The translations under genes and the position numbers were made by a program. From JBMYQA01 sp049600855 (GTDB lineage: Bacteria; Bacteroidota; Bacteroidia; Cytophagales; Flammeovirgaceae), in assembly GCA_049600855.1 (NCBI GenBank), contig JBMYQA010000055.1, positions 1 through 26,562 of the forward strand: a DNA stretch of 26,562 nt. The letters run 5' to 3'. The notes beneath the pieces are model-generated. The model ran no database searches. It was not told where the DNA came from and worked only from the letters and a program-made list of their open reading frames with translations. Positions within the stretch are counted from its first letter, which is position 1, and each line of letters begins with the position of its first letter. This document shows, one piece after another, positions 15,759 through 23,502 of this stretch.

Positions 15759-16796
15759 TTACTGCAATTCTGGATGGATGGCATAAAGGTTAGCCAAATA
15801 AGTAGAATCGATTTGAAAACTTTTTTTGATTTGACTCAGCCATTGTTTAGCACCTAAATCATTTCCCGAAAATAAATACACATCTAATTTAAAATAGTGT
15901 GCCCATTCAGATTCTGGGTATTTTTCTAGGTATTCATTAATGGTTGTTAAGGCTTTATCAAATTGCCTGTTTTTTGAGTAAGCTTTGGGAAGTAATTGGT
16001 CAAGAAAAGGATCTTCTCCCACGATTTTTTGAAGCTTTGGAATCGCTTTTTGTAAGGTCGGTACATCGGCAAATACCCTTCCTAGTTCCAATTGATGCAT
16101 GGCTTTGCTTGCTGCTGAGAGTTTCTCTGATTCAATCAATGATGTCCGTACCGCTTTTGCAAGAGAATCGCTAATGCAACTGGCCACATCTATTTTTATC
16201 TCGGTAAATTCAGGCAATACTTGAATGCGATCAGGCAGATTTGTGTAATACGTCCAAGCCACGGTACAGCGCTTTTCGATGTAATCATTGAACATCGGGC
16301 TAACCATTTCTAAATTTTTCTTTTTTTCCTCATCAAAAAATGCCTCCACATGATTGGTCAAGTATTCACCCGTATAAAAGTTAAGTACGTCTACAATGTA
16401 TTCGTTACCTTCTTTAGTGATTACCTGAAAATCATAATAGTTGTATAAAATATCACTATTAATCCCAAAAATCAGGTGAGTGGTATCCGCTTTTGTGTAG
16501 GAATGAACAAAGTGAAAGTTTTCACCCATCTCAGGAGTGGTGTAAAAGGCAATTTCATCAACCAAGCCTTTTAATTCAATATTGATAATTTCGCTTACTT
16601 CGTTCAAATCATTAAAATTGAATTTGTTTTTGGTGCGTAGTGCTAAACCTTCTTGGTCAAACCTTTTCGTCCAGTCATTCGCCTCAATTTCCAGCTTGAG
16701 CAGCTTAAAATCTGACGAAACTTCTTCTTGAAGTGCATTACAGCCAAATAAGAAGAATACACATAGAAATAGATATATGCTTTGTTTAGAATTCAT
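15759..16796 (-). CDS. Lipoprotein with C-terminal TPR-like helices
   Basis: 345 residues. The N-terminal hydrophobic segment ends in lipobox LFGC (Cys19), so the protein is probably lipid-anchored. Residues about 25-200 form an unrecognised alpha/beta region. The C-terminal part (about 225-340) is helical, with TPR-like spacing around KAIPKLQKIVGEDPFLDQL and FDKALTTINEYLEKYPESEWAHYF. TPR segments usually mediate protein binding. It starts 14 bp after the stop of the TrpF-like gene, so the two very likely form an operon. I do not recognise a specific family or function. Confidence 0.75.
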   Translation of the reverse strand: MNSKQSIYLFLCVFFLFGCNALQEEVSSDFKLLKLEIEANDWTKRFDQEGLALRTKNKFNFNDLNEVSEIINIELKGLVDEIAFYTTPEMGENFHFVHSYTKADTTHLIFGINSDILYNYYDFQVITKEGNEYIVDVLNFYTGEYLTNHVEAFFDEEKKKNLEMVSPMFNDYIEKRCTVAWTYYTNLPDRIQVLPEFTEIKIDVASCISDSLAKAVRTSLIESEKLSAASKAMHQLELGRVFADVPTLQKAIPKLQKIVGEDPFLDQLLPKAYSKNRQFDKALTTINEYLEKYPESEWAHYFKLDVYLFSGNDLGAKQWLSQIKKSFQIDSTYLANLYAIHPELQ

Positions 16797-16810
16797 GTTT
16801 GAGGTAGTTT

Positions 16811-17392
16811 TTAGTAGACTTCAATTTCTTCGAGTACATCGGCTAGTCCATCAAAATCGTTATAACCTACCTTAATTTCCTTGCTACCCTTTAACCCAAT
16901 CCCAGCTGGTTTAATCGAATCTAATAGCTCATTTACATTATCTTTATCAATACCAGCACCCAAGTAGATGGTATAGGTTTGGCAAAGGTCGATTAATTGT
17001 TTTTGTTGTTCTTCAGGAAGTGCCCCCTCAGTTTCAACTAAAAACCCTTCTACCAAGCTTTCGTAGCGCTCCATGATTGAGGAAGCATCTGCTAAATCGG
17101 TAATTTTTAGAATAATGGAAGCTGTAGTTTGGTTGATTAATGCAGGGTTAGCCGTTAATGCTCCATCAATGGGATAGTCGGAAAGGTTGAGTTCATGCGC
17201 GTCATCCAATTCAGCAAGAAACTTTGGGCCAGACAACCACTCTACAATTTCTTTGAAGTCCTGTTCATTTACAAACTCGCCAGCATTCGGATGAATGGGG
17301 AAAGCAATCATATCTACTCCCATTCCCGCACAGTAGCGCGCATCGTGTAAGTTAGTTACGCCGCTTACGATGACTTTGGTTTTTAGTTGCAT
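16811..17392 (-). CDS. TrpF-like (phosphoribosylanthranilate isomerase-fold) protein, catalytic residues altered
   Basis: 193 residues that resemble TrpF at both ends. The start, VIVSGVTNLHDARYCAGMGVD, matches the TrpF opening K-ICG-T--EDA---AGAD, but the catalytic Cys position is Ser. Near the C-terminus, LGAGIDKDNVNELLDSIKPAG matches the LAGGL-PENV phosphate-binding segment, and GIGLKGSKEIKVG replaces the usual GVDVSSGVE---G. The expected catalytic Asp is not evident. It is therefore probably a TIM-barrel protein that is not a working anthranilate-pathway isomerase. No other trp gene is nearby. It is the first gene of a two-gene operon with the TPR-like lipoprotein. Its real role is unknown. 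Confidence 0.65.
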   Translation of the reverse strand: MQLKTKVIVSGVTNLHDARYCAGMGVDMIAFPIHPNAGEFVNEQDFKEIVEWLSGPKFLAELDDAHELNLSDYPIDGALTANPALINQTTASIILKITDLADASSIMERYESLVEGFLVETEGALPEEQQKQLIDLCQTYTIYLGAGIDKDNVNELLDSIKPAGIGLKGSKEIKVGYNDFDGLADVLEEIEVY

Positions 17393-17426
17393 AATCTTCT
17401 AGTTCTGTTAAGGCATATTTGCAAGG

Positions 17427-17434
17427 CAAAACTA
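17427..17434 (-). promoter_or_regulatory. -7 box (TAGTTTTG) for the TrpF-like/lipoprotein operon
   Basis: An exact TAnnTTTG match on the minus strand, 34 bp upstream of the start codon. A TTG lies 13 bp further upstream, closer than usual. Confidence 0.5.
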
Positions 17435-17552
17435 GGTAATTTTTAATCAAGACACCTGAAAATTGAGAGAATACCTCTGATTATACCAAATGAGATGCGG
17501 TGAGCGCGATAATTAATTACAGATTCCATCGTACACTAGCCAAAAACATGTT

Positions 17553-17560
17553 TATTTTTG
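17553..17560 (+). promoter_or_regulatory. -7 box (TATTTTTG) for trmD
   Basis: An exact TAnnTTTG match 31 bp upstream of the trmD start, which leaves a leader of only about 25 nt. No clear -33 element is seen. Confidence 0.5.
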
Positions 17561-17591
17561 CCCGAAGCCAAAAGAAAAGAAGAAATAGTGT

Positions 17592-18287
17592 ATGCTGCGA
17601 ATTGATATTATTACTTGTTTGCCTCGATTATTGGAAAGTCCATTTAGTCATTCCATATTAAAGCGAGCACAAGATAAAGGACTGGTAGAAGTTGTACTAC
17701 ATAATTTACGCGATTATACCACGGATAAACACCTTCGAGTAGATGATTATGCGTATGGCGTAGGGGCAGGAATGGTGTTAATGATTGAGCCAATTGCCCG
17801 ATGCATCGAGAAATTGCAAGCAGAGCGAACGTACGATGAAATCATTTACATGACTCCCGATGGCGAACAGTTTAACCAAAGTATGGCGAATCGCTTGTCT
17901 TTACAAAAGAATTTAATCATTCTTTGCGGACATTATAAAGGAGTAGATGAGCGCGTGCGCGAACACTTGATTACCTTAGAAATTAGTGTAGGCGATTATG
18001 TGCTTTCGGGCGGAGAGTTAGGTGCGGCAGTTGTTTCAGATGCCATTATCCGTTTGGTGCCAGGCGTGTTATCGGATGAAACATCAGCCTTAACAGATTC
18101 ATTTCAAGATGGGCTCGTTGCGCCTCCTGTGTATAGTAGACCAGCAGATTTTAAGGGGATGAAAGTCCCTGAAATACTATTGTCGGGGCATGAGGCAAAT
18201 ATTGAGAATTGGCGATTAGAGCAGGCGATAGCGCGTACAAAGCAAAGACGACCAGATTTGTACAAAAAAATATTTTCGAAAGATTAG
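17592..18287 (+). CDS. trmD: tRNA (guanine37-N1)-methyltransferase
   Basis: TrmD methylates G37 of tRNAs that read CNN codons, using S-adenosylmethionine, and so prevents frameshifting. The 231 residues match the family length. The SPOUT deep-knot signatures are visible: LCGHYKGVDERV (about 116-127), GDYVLSGGELGA (about 135-147) and the DSFQDGLVAPPVYSRP segment with the catalytic Asp. The C-terminal tRNA-binding part has RLEQAIARTKQRRPDL. The usual GGGAGMV after the DDY block reads GVGAGMV here. Unlike the common rpsP-rimM-trmD-rplS arrangement, no ribosomal protein gene is next to it. Confidence 0.95.
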   Translation: MLRIDIITCLPRLLESPFSHSILKRAQDKGLVEVVLHNLRDYTTDKHLRVDDYAYGVGAGMVLMIEPIARCIEKLQAERTYDEIIYMTPDGEQFNQSMANRLSLQKNLIILCGHYKGVDERVREHLITLEISVGDYVLSGGELGAAVVSDAIIRLVPGVLSDETSALTDSFQDGLVAPPVYSRPADFKGMKVPEILLSGHEANIENWRLEQAIARTKQRRPDLYKKIFSKD

Positions 18288-18504
18288 CTGGTGAAACATA
18301 AGATTTGCATGTTTTTCGCGGGGTTGTAGAACAATATCTATGGGAATTTTGCTTTTTATAGATAGAATCATGTATTCAAAAGAAGGAGCCACTTTAGAGT
18401 GAGCGTGATTTTGAAGAAAATTACTTATTTTGGGCATGTGTTATCTGTGTTTATAGTGCAACTAATTATTGACAGCTAAACTCTTCAACCAAATTTTCTG
18501 AAAA

Positions 18505-19140
18505 ATGAAAAAAATCCAAGCTTTCCTAGTCGCAATTTGTTTTATCTTAGGTTTGATTGCCTGTTCACCAAGTAATAGTGGGTCTGATGGAGAAACTCCA
18601 AAAGGCAATGCAGGAAATAGTAATATTAAACCTGCTAATGACTTTGAAGCTTTTCTAGTAGATAATCTGTTTGATGTATCGGCTGGAGATGTAGAAGGTG
18701 CCATAGATAAGATGATTGATCCGAGTTTAGGCGTCTATTTAGTATATAAACCTGGCGCATTGCCTACTGTGCAAAAGCACACTTCGGCAGCTGATTTGAA
18801 AAAAACGCAAGCTTATTTGTTCGAAAGCTTTGTAGGGGTTGCTGCACAACCTAAGAAAGGGGAACTTCCTTATTTTGATTGCGAAGCTTGGGATAAAGAA
18901 GGGTGTTTCTACAAAGAAGTGACCAATAGCAATTTGCTTCAAGCTACCATGACACAAATGAGTGAAATGTTAGATACTGCTTTCCCCGAAGCAGAAACCA
19001 AGTCGGCTGAAAAAACAGATGCCAGTGTTTCTCGCGTGATGATACTTACTGATGCTCAATTGGAATTGAGCTTTGGTCAAGTAAATGGCGCTTGGAAACT
19101 CCTCATCATTAATATTGCCGATTTCGATTGTGGCGCATAA
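18505..19140 (+). CDS. Hypothetical lipoprotein
   Basis: 211 residues. A signal peptide of about 19 residues ends in LIAC, giving lipid-modified Cys20, followed by a Ser/Gly/Asn-rich linker (about 21-45). The rest is a compact soluble domain with one FDCEAWDKEGCFYKE block holding two Cys and a third Cys at the C-terminal DCGA. The pattern of one mixed alpha/beta domain ending in a LELSFGQVNGAWKLLIIN strand pair resembles NTF2/SnoaL-like secreted proteins, but that is only an impression. It is probably transcribed alone, with a strong terminator at 19163-19192. No family is recognised. Confidence 0.75.
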   Translation: MKKIQAFLVAICFILGLIACSPSNSGSDGETPKGNAGNSNIKPANDFEAFLVDNLFDVSAGDVEGAIDKMIDPSLGVYLVYKPGALPTVQKHTSAADLKKTQAYLFESFVGVAAQPKKGELPYFDCEAWDKEGCFYKEVTNSNLLQATMTQMSEMLDTAFPEAETKSAEKTDASVSRVMILTDAQLELSFGQVNGAWKLLIINIADFDCGA

Positions 19141-19162
19141 GCTGTCAAAAATATACTTTTGA

Positions 19163-19192
19163 GCCTTCTACGGTTTGGTAGAAGGCTTTTTT
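19163..19192 (+). terminator. Terminator after the hypothetical lipoprotein gene
   Basis: GCCTTCTAC (19163-19171) and GTAGAAGGC (19178-19186) form a 9-bp stem with a GGTTTG loop and a run of six T. Confidence 0.92.
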
Positions 19193-19228
19193 ATTGGCTT
19201 ACAATTGCGCTTTCAGTTTTTAGGAACT

Positions 19229-19238
19229 NNNNNNNNNN
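19229..19238. other. Assembly gap (10 N)
   Basis: Ten consecutive N. Such a short fixed-length run usually marks a join of unknown true size, so linkage between the lipoprotein gene and the next gene is not proven. Confidence 0.98.
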
Positions 19239-19343
19239 ATTTATTATTTTTAAGGAAGTAAACTTCAATCCATTTATTCAAGTGGAGTTTGTCTAAAATT
19301 ACAAATTGTGCATTCGTGTTTGGGATCAGCTCCTATTTAAATT

Positions 19344-20489
19344 ATGCGTTATTATACTACTATTTTTTTCATCTTCTTGAGTTATGCATCCATTCAAGCT
19401 CAAGTAACTATTTCTGGAAAAGTACTTCACCATGCTGATAGCACTCCCGTGAAAGGGATTCAGGTATTTATTGCGAATACCTTATTAGCAAATAAAACCA
19501 ATGCTCAAGGGCGCTTCCAAATTGATCGAGTGCCCTTAGGAAAACAAGAAATCGTTATCATTTCTCCGAACTTTCAGCAAAAAGTGATTGTAAAAGAATT
19601 TACTCAAAAGGAATCCGTTGAGTTAAGAGTGTATGTAGTAAAACGTATTGTTGGTAAAAAAGAGCTGAGAAAAGATGGGAGTTGGAAACGAAATTACAAA
19701 CGTTTTGAAAAAGCTTTTTTGGGTGATACACCAAACGCACATAAATGTGGGATACTCAATCCAACGGTCGTCAGTTTTACGCAAGAAGGAGGAACGTTAA
19801 TTGCTACAGCCAATGAGCCAATTAGAATCCGTAATGAAGCATTGGGTTATGAGGTTGGTTTTCTCTTAGAACACTTTCAGATGAAAGAACTCACCGTAAG
19901 TTATGGGGGAAAATCTTTTTTTAAAGAACTTGTTTCGCGCAATGCTAAGGAGCAAAAGAAATGGATAAAAAATCGGGAAAAAGCCTATAACGGATCTTTT
20001 CAGCACTTTTTACATGCATTGCAGGCAAATCGGATTAGCGAACAAGGTTTCGAAATTTATCGTGCAGAGGTAAAACACAATCGCTCTGGGTTTGAAACCA
20101 AGCAAGAACTCCAACTTTCCGATGTGTATGTCAAAGAGGATAATCAACTTCAATTTAAAGGTTTTTTGAGAGTGATTTACCTCAAAGAGAAAGAAGAACA
20201 AGCTTACCTCAATAGCCAGTCAAATATAGACGGAAACAGTACCGTGAAATTCGAACGCTCAGGTCGGGGAGAAGAAACAGGTCGGGCCGATGAGTTTCAA
20301 CCGAACATTCAACGAGTGGCTAAATCGGGGCCGCAATCTTCTTATGTCTATGCGCTAAAGCAACCGATTCCATTAGATGTAAATGGCTTTTTGAAGGATC
20401 CTCAGCTCGTGAAAGAATACGGTTACTGGGCTTGGGGACGAATTGCCGAGTTAATGCCAAAAGAATATCGTTCAGGAGTATTAAAGTAA
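19344..20489 (+). CDS. Secreted protein with carboxypeptidase-like regulatory domain
   Basis: 381 residues. A signal peptide ends near residue 19 (SIQA before QVTISGKV). Residues about 20-95 form a carboxypeptidase-D regulatory-like beta-sandwich (ISGKVLHHADSTPVKGIQV, then NAQGRFQIDRVPLGKQEI), a domain common in Bacteroidota surface proteins. The remainder contains RNYKRFEKAFLGDTPNAHKC and NEALGYEVGFLLEHF blocks that recur in a family of uncharacterised Bacteroidota proteins. There is no TonB plug or barrel, so it is not a SusC-type receptor. It probably acts in the periplasm or at the outer membrane; its exact function is unknown. It begins about 105 bp after the assembly gap. Confidence 0.78.
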   Translation: MRYYTTIFFIFLSYASIQAQVTISGKVLHHADSTPVKGIQVFIANTLLANKTNAQGRFQIDRVPLGKQEIVIISPNFQQKVIVKEFTQKESVELRVYVVKRIVGKKELRKDGSWKRNYKRFEKAFLGDTPNAHKCGILNPTVVSFTQEGGTLIATANEPIRIRNEALGYEVGFLLEHFQMKELTVSYGGKSFFKELVSRNAKEQKKWIKNREKAYNGSFQHFLHALQANRISEQGFEIYRAEVKHNRSGFETKQELQLSDVYVKEDNQLQFKGFLRVIYLKEKEEQAYLNSQSNIDGNSTVKFERSGRGEETGRADEFQPNIQRVAKSGPQSSYVYALKQPIPLDVNGFLKDPQLVKEYGYWAWGRIAELMPKEYRSGVLK

Positions 20490-20585
20490 ACACCCGATTG
20501 CAAGCAGCCCTATTTATTTTTGGATAATAGGAGAAGGTCGGTAAATTTACTTTTCTACCGTTTTACAACCTTTTTCATTGATGAC

Positions 20586-21896
20586 ATGCTGGCCATTCTA
20601 CTTTTTATTCTGCTCTTTATCTTATTGCTACTAGGCTTTCCTGTAGCATTTACATTGGCAGGAGTTTCCATCATTTTTGCATACTTCATTACAGGAGGTC
20701 AACTGTTTGGCTTGCTGCCGATGCGCATTTTTGGAACCATGAGTAACTTTGTGCTCTTGGCAGTTCCGCTATTTGTATACATGGGAGTAATGTTGGAAAA
20801 GTCGGGTATTGCAGAGCGTTTACTGAATACCATGGCGATGTTGTTTGGGCGCATTCGAGGAGGTTTGGCGATGGCAGTAATTGTAGTTGGGACTTTGCTT
20901 GCCGCTTCTACTGGAATAGTTGGAGCGACTGTAGTCACGATGGGTTTATTGAGCTTACCTACCATGCTAAAGCGGAAATACTCACCAGAACTCGCAACAG
21001 GTACCATTGCCTCAGCAGGAACCTTGGGGCAAATCATTCCTCCGAGCATTGTATTAGTGTTATTAGGCAGCGTAATGAATATTTCGGTAGGCGATTTATT
21101 CATTGGAGCAGTCATTCCTGGCGTAGTGTTGGTGACCTTGTACATCCTATATGTACTCATTATATCCATTGTAAAACCAGAGCTTGCCCCTGCTGCTACA
21201 GCAGAAGAACTCGCCGAATTTAAGCGTGAGGGCATGGGAAAGCGAATTATTAGGGCTTTTGTTTTACCGATGCTGTTGGTGTTAGCCGTTTTAGGCTCCA
21301 TTTTTACGGGGATAGCCTCACCTACAGAAGCCGCTGGCGTAGGTGCTTTTGTAGCGACATTACTCACTTTGTATGAGAAAAAATTGAATCTCAATGTCAT
21401 GCAATCGGTGATGAAAGAGACTGTTTTTCTCACGTGTATGGTGTTTATGATTTTGGCAGGGGCAACCGCCTTTGGATTAATTTTTCGGGAATTAGGAGGA
21501 GATGATGCCATCATGCACTTTTTGGAAGCCACTAACCTGAGTCCTGAAGCTTTCTTAGCTTTAGTGATGATTACGATGTTTATAGCGGGGTTCTTCATCG
21601 ATTTCATTGAGATCATCTTTATCTTTATTCCCATCATCAAACCCATATTTGTAAATTATGAGATGGATTTATTGTGGATTGCCATTCTAATATCAGTCAA
21701 TCTTCAAACTTCATTTTTAACACCTCCTTTTGGGTTTTCGCTCTTCTATTTGAAAGGCGTTGCACCTAAAGGGATCACCACAGGGCATTTATATCGAGGA
21801 ATTATCCCTTTTATTGCCATACAATTGCTGGTGTTGGGATTAATGGTGGCGTTCCCAGAAATTGTTACTTGGTTACCCAAAGCATTAAGCAGGTGA
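20586..21896 (+). CDS. TRAP transporter large permease (DctM subunit)
   Basis: 436 residues from the ATG at 20586 and very hydrophobic, with about twelve membrane segments. DctM features are visible: LLLGFPVAFTLAGVS near the N-terminus, FVLLAVPLFVYMGVMLEKSG, ASTGIVGATVVTMGLLSLP, and TIASAGTLGQIIPPSIVLV. DctM is the transport subunit of TRAP systems, which import organic acids with sodium using a binding protein (DctP) and a small membrane protein (DctQ). Neither partner gene is in the window. The frame is open back to a TTG at 20520, but that adds 22 polar residues not expected in this family. The stop lies inside the left arm of a structured element. Confidence 0.9.
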   Translation: MLAILLFILLFILLLLGFPVAFTLAGVSIIFAYFITGGQLFGLLPMRIFGTMSNFVLLAVPLFVYMGVMLEKSGIAERLLNTMAMLFGRIRGGLAMAVIVVGTLLAASTGIVGATVVTMGLLSLPTMLKRKYSPELATGTIASAGTLGQIIPPSIVLVLLGSVMNISVGDLFIGAVIPGVVLVTLYILYVLIISIVKPELAPAATAEELAEFKREGMGKRIIRAFVLPMLLVLAVLGSIFTGIASPTEAAGVGAFVATLLTLYEKKLNLNVMQSVMKETVFLTCMVFMILAGATAFGLIFRELGGDDAIMHFLEATNLSPEAFLALVMITMFIAGFFIDFIEIIFIFIPIIKPIFVNYEMDLLWIAILISVNLQTSFLTPPFGFSLFYLKGVAPKGITTGHLYRGIIPFIAIQLLVLGLMVAFPEIVTWLPKALSR

Positions 21897-22049
21897 GCAA
21901 AATGAATGTGGTATTTTTAGTAGGTTATTTTTAAACTAAAAAAGGCGATAAAATCGCAGTTTAGCGGCGTTAAATAAGTTTTTATCAACGAATTTTAGCT
22001 TAAAAAGAATCAGTAAAAATGCCGTATTCATTCTGCTTACATGCTTAAT
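21884..22049 (+). ncRNA. Structured hairpin element, copy 2
   Basis: Arms at 21884-21919 and 22014-22049 form a 36-bp inverted repeat with 30 identical positions; four of the six exceptions are G-U compatible on the plus strand. The core has helices at 21928-21941 with 21993-22006 (14 bp, one mismatch), 21947-21953 with 21980-21986 (GATAAAA/TTTTATC), and TTTAGC/GTTAAA at 21960-21974 with a GGC loop. The core aligns with copy 1 at 3656-3754, while the arms do not. The left arm covers the end of dctM and the right arm reaches the stop of the convergent PhoD-type gene. Confidence 0.6.
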
Positions 22050-23364
22050 AGCTTAATTCTTCTTGCTTAATCACCTTTTCCCACAATAGTTTTCCTTGGC
22101 TATCAAAAACTCGAAGGGTAGCCGTTCGATTTCTAAATTTTCCTGTCACCTCAATTTCCCCAAAGTTACGTTTATCTACTAATGTTCCTTCCACAAAATT
22201 TCGATTAGGCTCATCGCGTTGTACATGAGTTCCTGAAGTTAGTGGCGATACGGTAAAATCATAAATTGGGTAAACGTGATCGTTTTCTTGTAAACGGCTG
22301 AGTTCGGTATGGTGCCGATCTCCTGACAGAAAAACAACGCCTTCAATCTTTTCTTTTCTGATCTTCCCTAAGATGCGTTCCCTTTCCGCTTGAAATAAGG
22401 CATGATTTTCAAAATCAGCGTTTGTGTTGATGAATTGACCACCCACGGCAATGAATTTGAATGAAGCCTGACTACTTTTCAACGCATCAATTAACCATTC
22501 CTCCTGCGCTAATCCTAAAATTGACTTTTCTCCAGTTACTCGGTGGTTAGGCGATCTGAAGTAGCGATTATCTAATAAGAAAAACTGTACATCAGCCCAC
22601 TGAAAAGTGCCTGTTATGCCCTCATTCACATAGTTCGGGTTCATCCAGAATCGTTTAAAGGCCGCTTTGGTAAGTTCTTTATTCCAAAAGCTGCGATCGG
22701 AGTTATTGGGGCCAAAATCATGATCATCCCAAATGGCATAATGATGAGTACTTCCCAATAATGCCTGCATTTCTGTTAATGAGCGCGTATGTGTGTAACG
22801 ATGATAAATTCCTGTTTTAGAGTTCCAGTCGGTTTCTCGGAGGTATGTATTATCACCTAACCACAGCATAAAGTTAGGTTTTCGAGCTTGAATGGATTGA
22901 AAAATTACATATTCTCCACCATAAGGCGTTCCTGGGCGATCAGTTTCTGGCTCATTGACATAGTTACAACTCCCCATAGCAAATTTAAAGTTCGGAGGAT
23001 CGGCACGCCATTGCCAATGTACTTGGGTTTCAAAAACTAATGGATAAGGTAATTTTTGTTCCTTACCATTGATGTATAAAGCATACTCATAATGCTTACC
23101 TGCTTTAACCTGATCAGCAATCAAATGTGCGCTGTAAGCTTCATGTTTTTGTGTGGTATAGGTGAAGGTTTGCCATTTTTCCTGCTTACCTTTTTCCCAA
23201 TATTCAATGTATACATCCGCTGATTGCTTTGTTTGTACCCAAAGCCCCACTTCACTCATTGTTGAATAGCCCACCATAGGCCCTGATTGTAGTAATTGTT
23301 GCCCTTTAGTAGAAACGCTAATTGTTTGAAGTACGACCAACAGCAATATAAACGTATATTTCAT
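22045..23364 (-). CDS. PhoD-type alkaline phosphatase / metallophosphatase
   Basis: 439 residues with an N-terminal signal peptide (about 1-21). An N-terminal beta-sandwich (about 25-115) is followed by the metallophosphatase domain. Metal-site motifs appear in order: FKFAMGSCNY (about 127-136), LWLGDNTYLRE, YAIWDDHDFGPNN and VVFLSGDRHHTEL. These match the PhoD family, which hydrolyses phosphomono- or diesters in the periplasm or outside the cell, often under phosphate limitation. The C-terminus has a short beta region with RVFDSQGKLLWEK. No Pho box or pho genes are evident nearby. It is a single gene, convergent with dctM. Confidence 0.9.
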   Translation of the reverse strand: MKYTFILLLVVLQTISVSTKGQQLLQSGPMVGYSTMSEVGLWVQTKQSADVYIEYWEKGKQEKWQTFTYTTQKHEAYSAHLIADQVKAGKHYEYALYINGKEQKLPYPLVFETQVHWQWRADPPNFKFAMGSCNYVNEPETDRPGTPYGGEYVIFQSIQARKPNFMLWLGDNTYLRETDWNSKTGIYHRYTHTRSLTEMQALLGSTHHYAIWDDHDFGPNNSDRSFWNKELTKAAFKRFWMNPNYVNEGITGTFQWADVQFFLLDNRYFRSPNHRVTGEKSILGLAQEEWLIDALKSSQASFKFIAVGGQFINTNADFENHALFQAERERILGKIRKEKIEGVVFLSGDRHHTELSRLQENDHVYPIYDFTVSPLTSGTHVQRDEPNRNFVEGTLVDKRNFGEIEVTGKFRNRTATLRVFDSQGKLLWEKVIKQEELSY

Positions 23365-23502
23365 TCTAATGCATTCATGTTTAAATGCAAGGTACAGTAT
23401 GTGGTTGGTTAACGGAAATCATCGAGTAATAATTCATAAGTTGCTCTTATTCAGGTAATATTGATGAAATTCAATCGAAGAGGAAAAGGAGATAACAATA
23501 GC

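Noticed and set aside
18335..18364. TATCTAT/ATAGATA inverted repeat after trmD
   Set aside because: It is only 7 bp, AT-only apart from one pair and has no T-run, so it is too weak to call a terminator or operator.
18216..18437. 73-residue minus-strand frame over the end of trmD
   Set aside because: It is largely antisense to trmD and its downstream spacer, with no family match or promoter.
20699..21646. Long 315-residue minus-strand frame inside dctM
   Set aside because: It is a shadow of the hydrophobic dctM reading frame. The plus-strand product has clear TRAP motifs, and the shadow has an implausible Lys/Met/Ile-rich composition.
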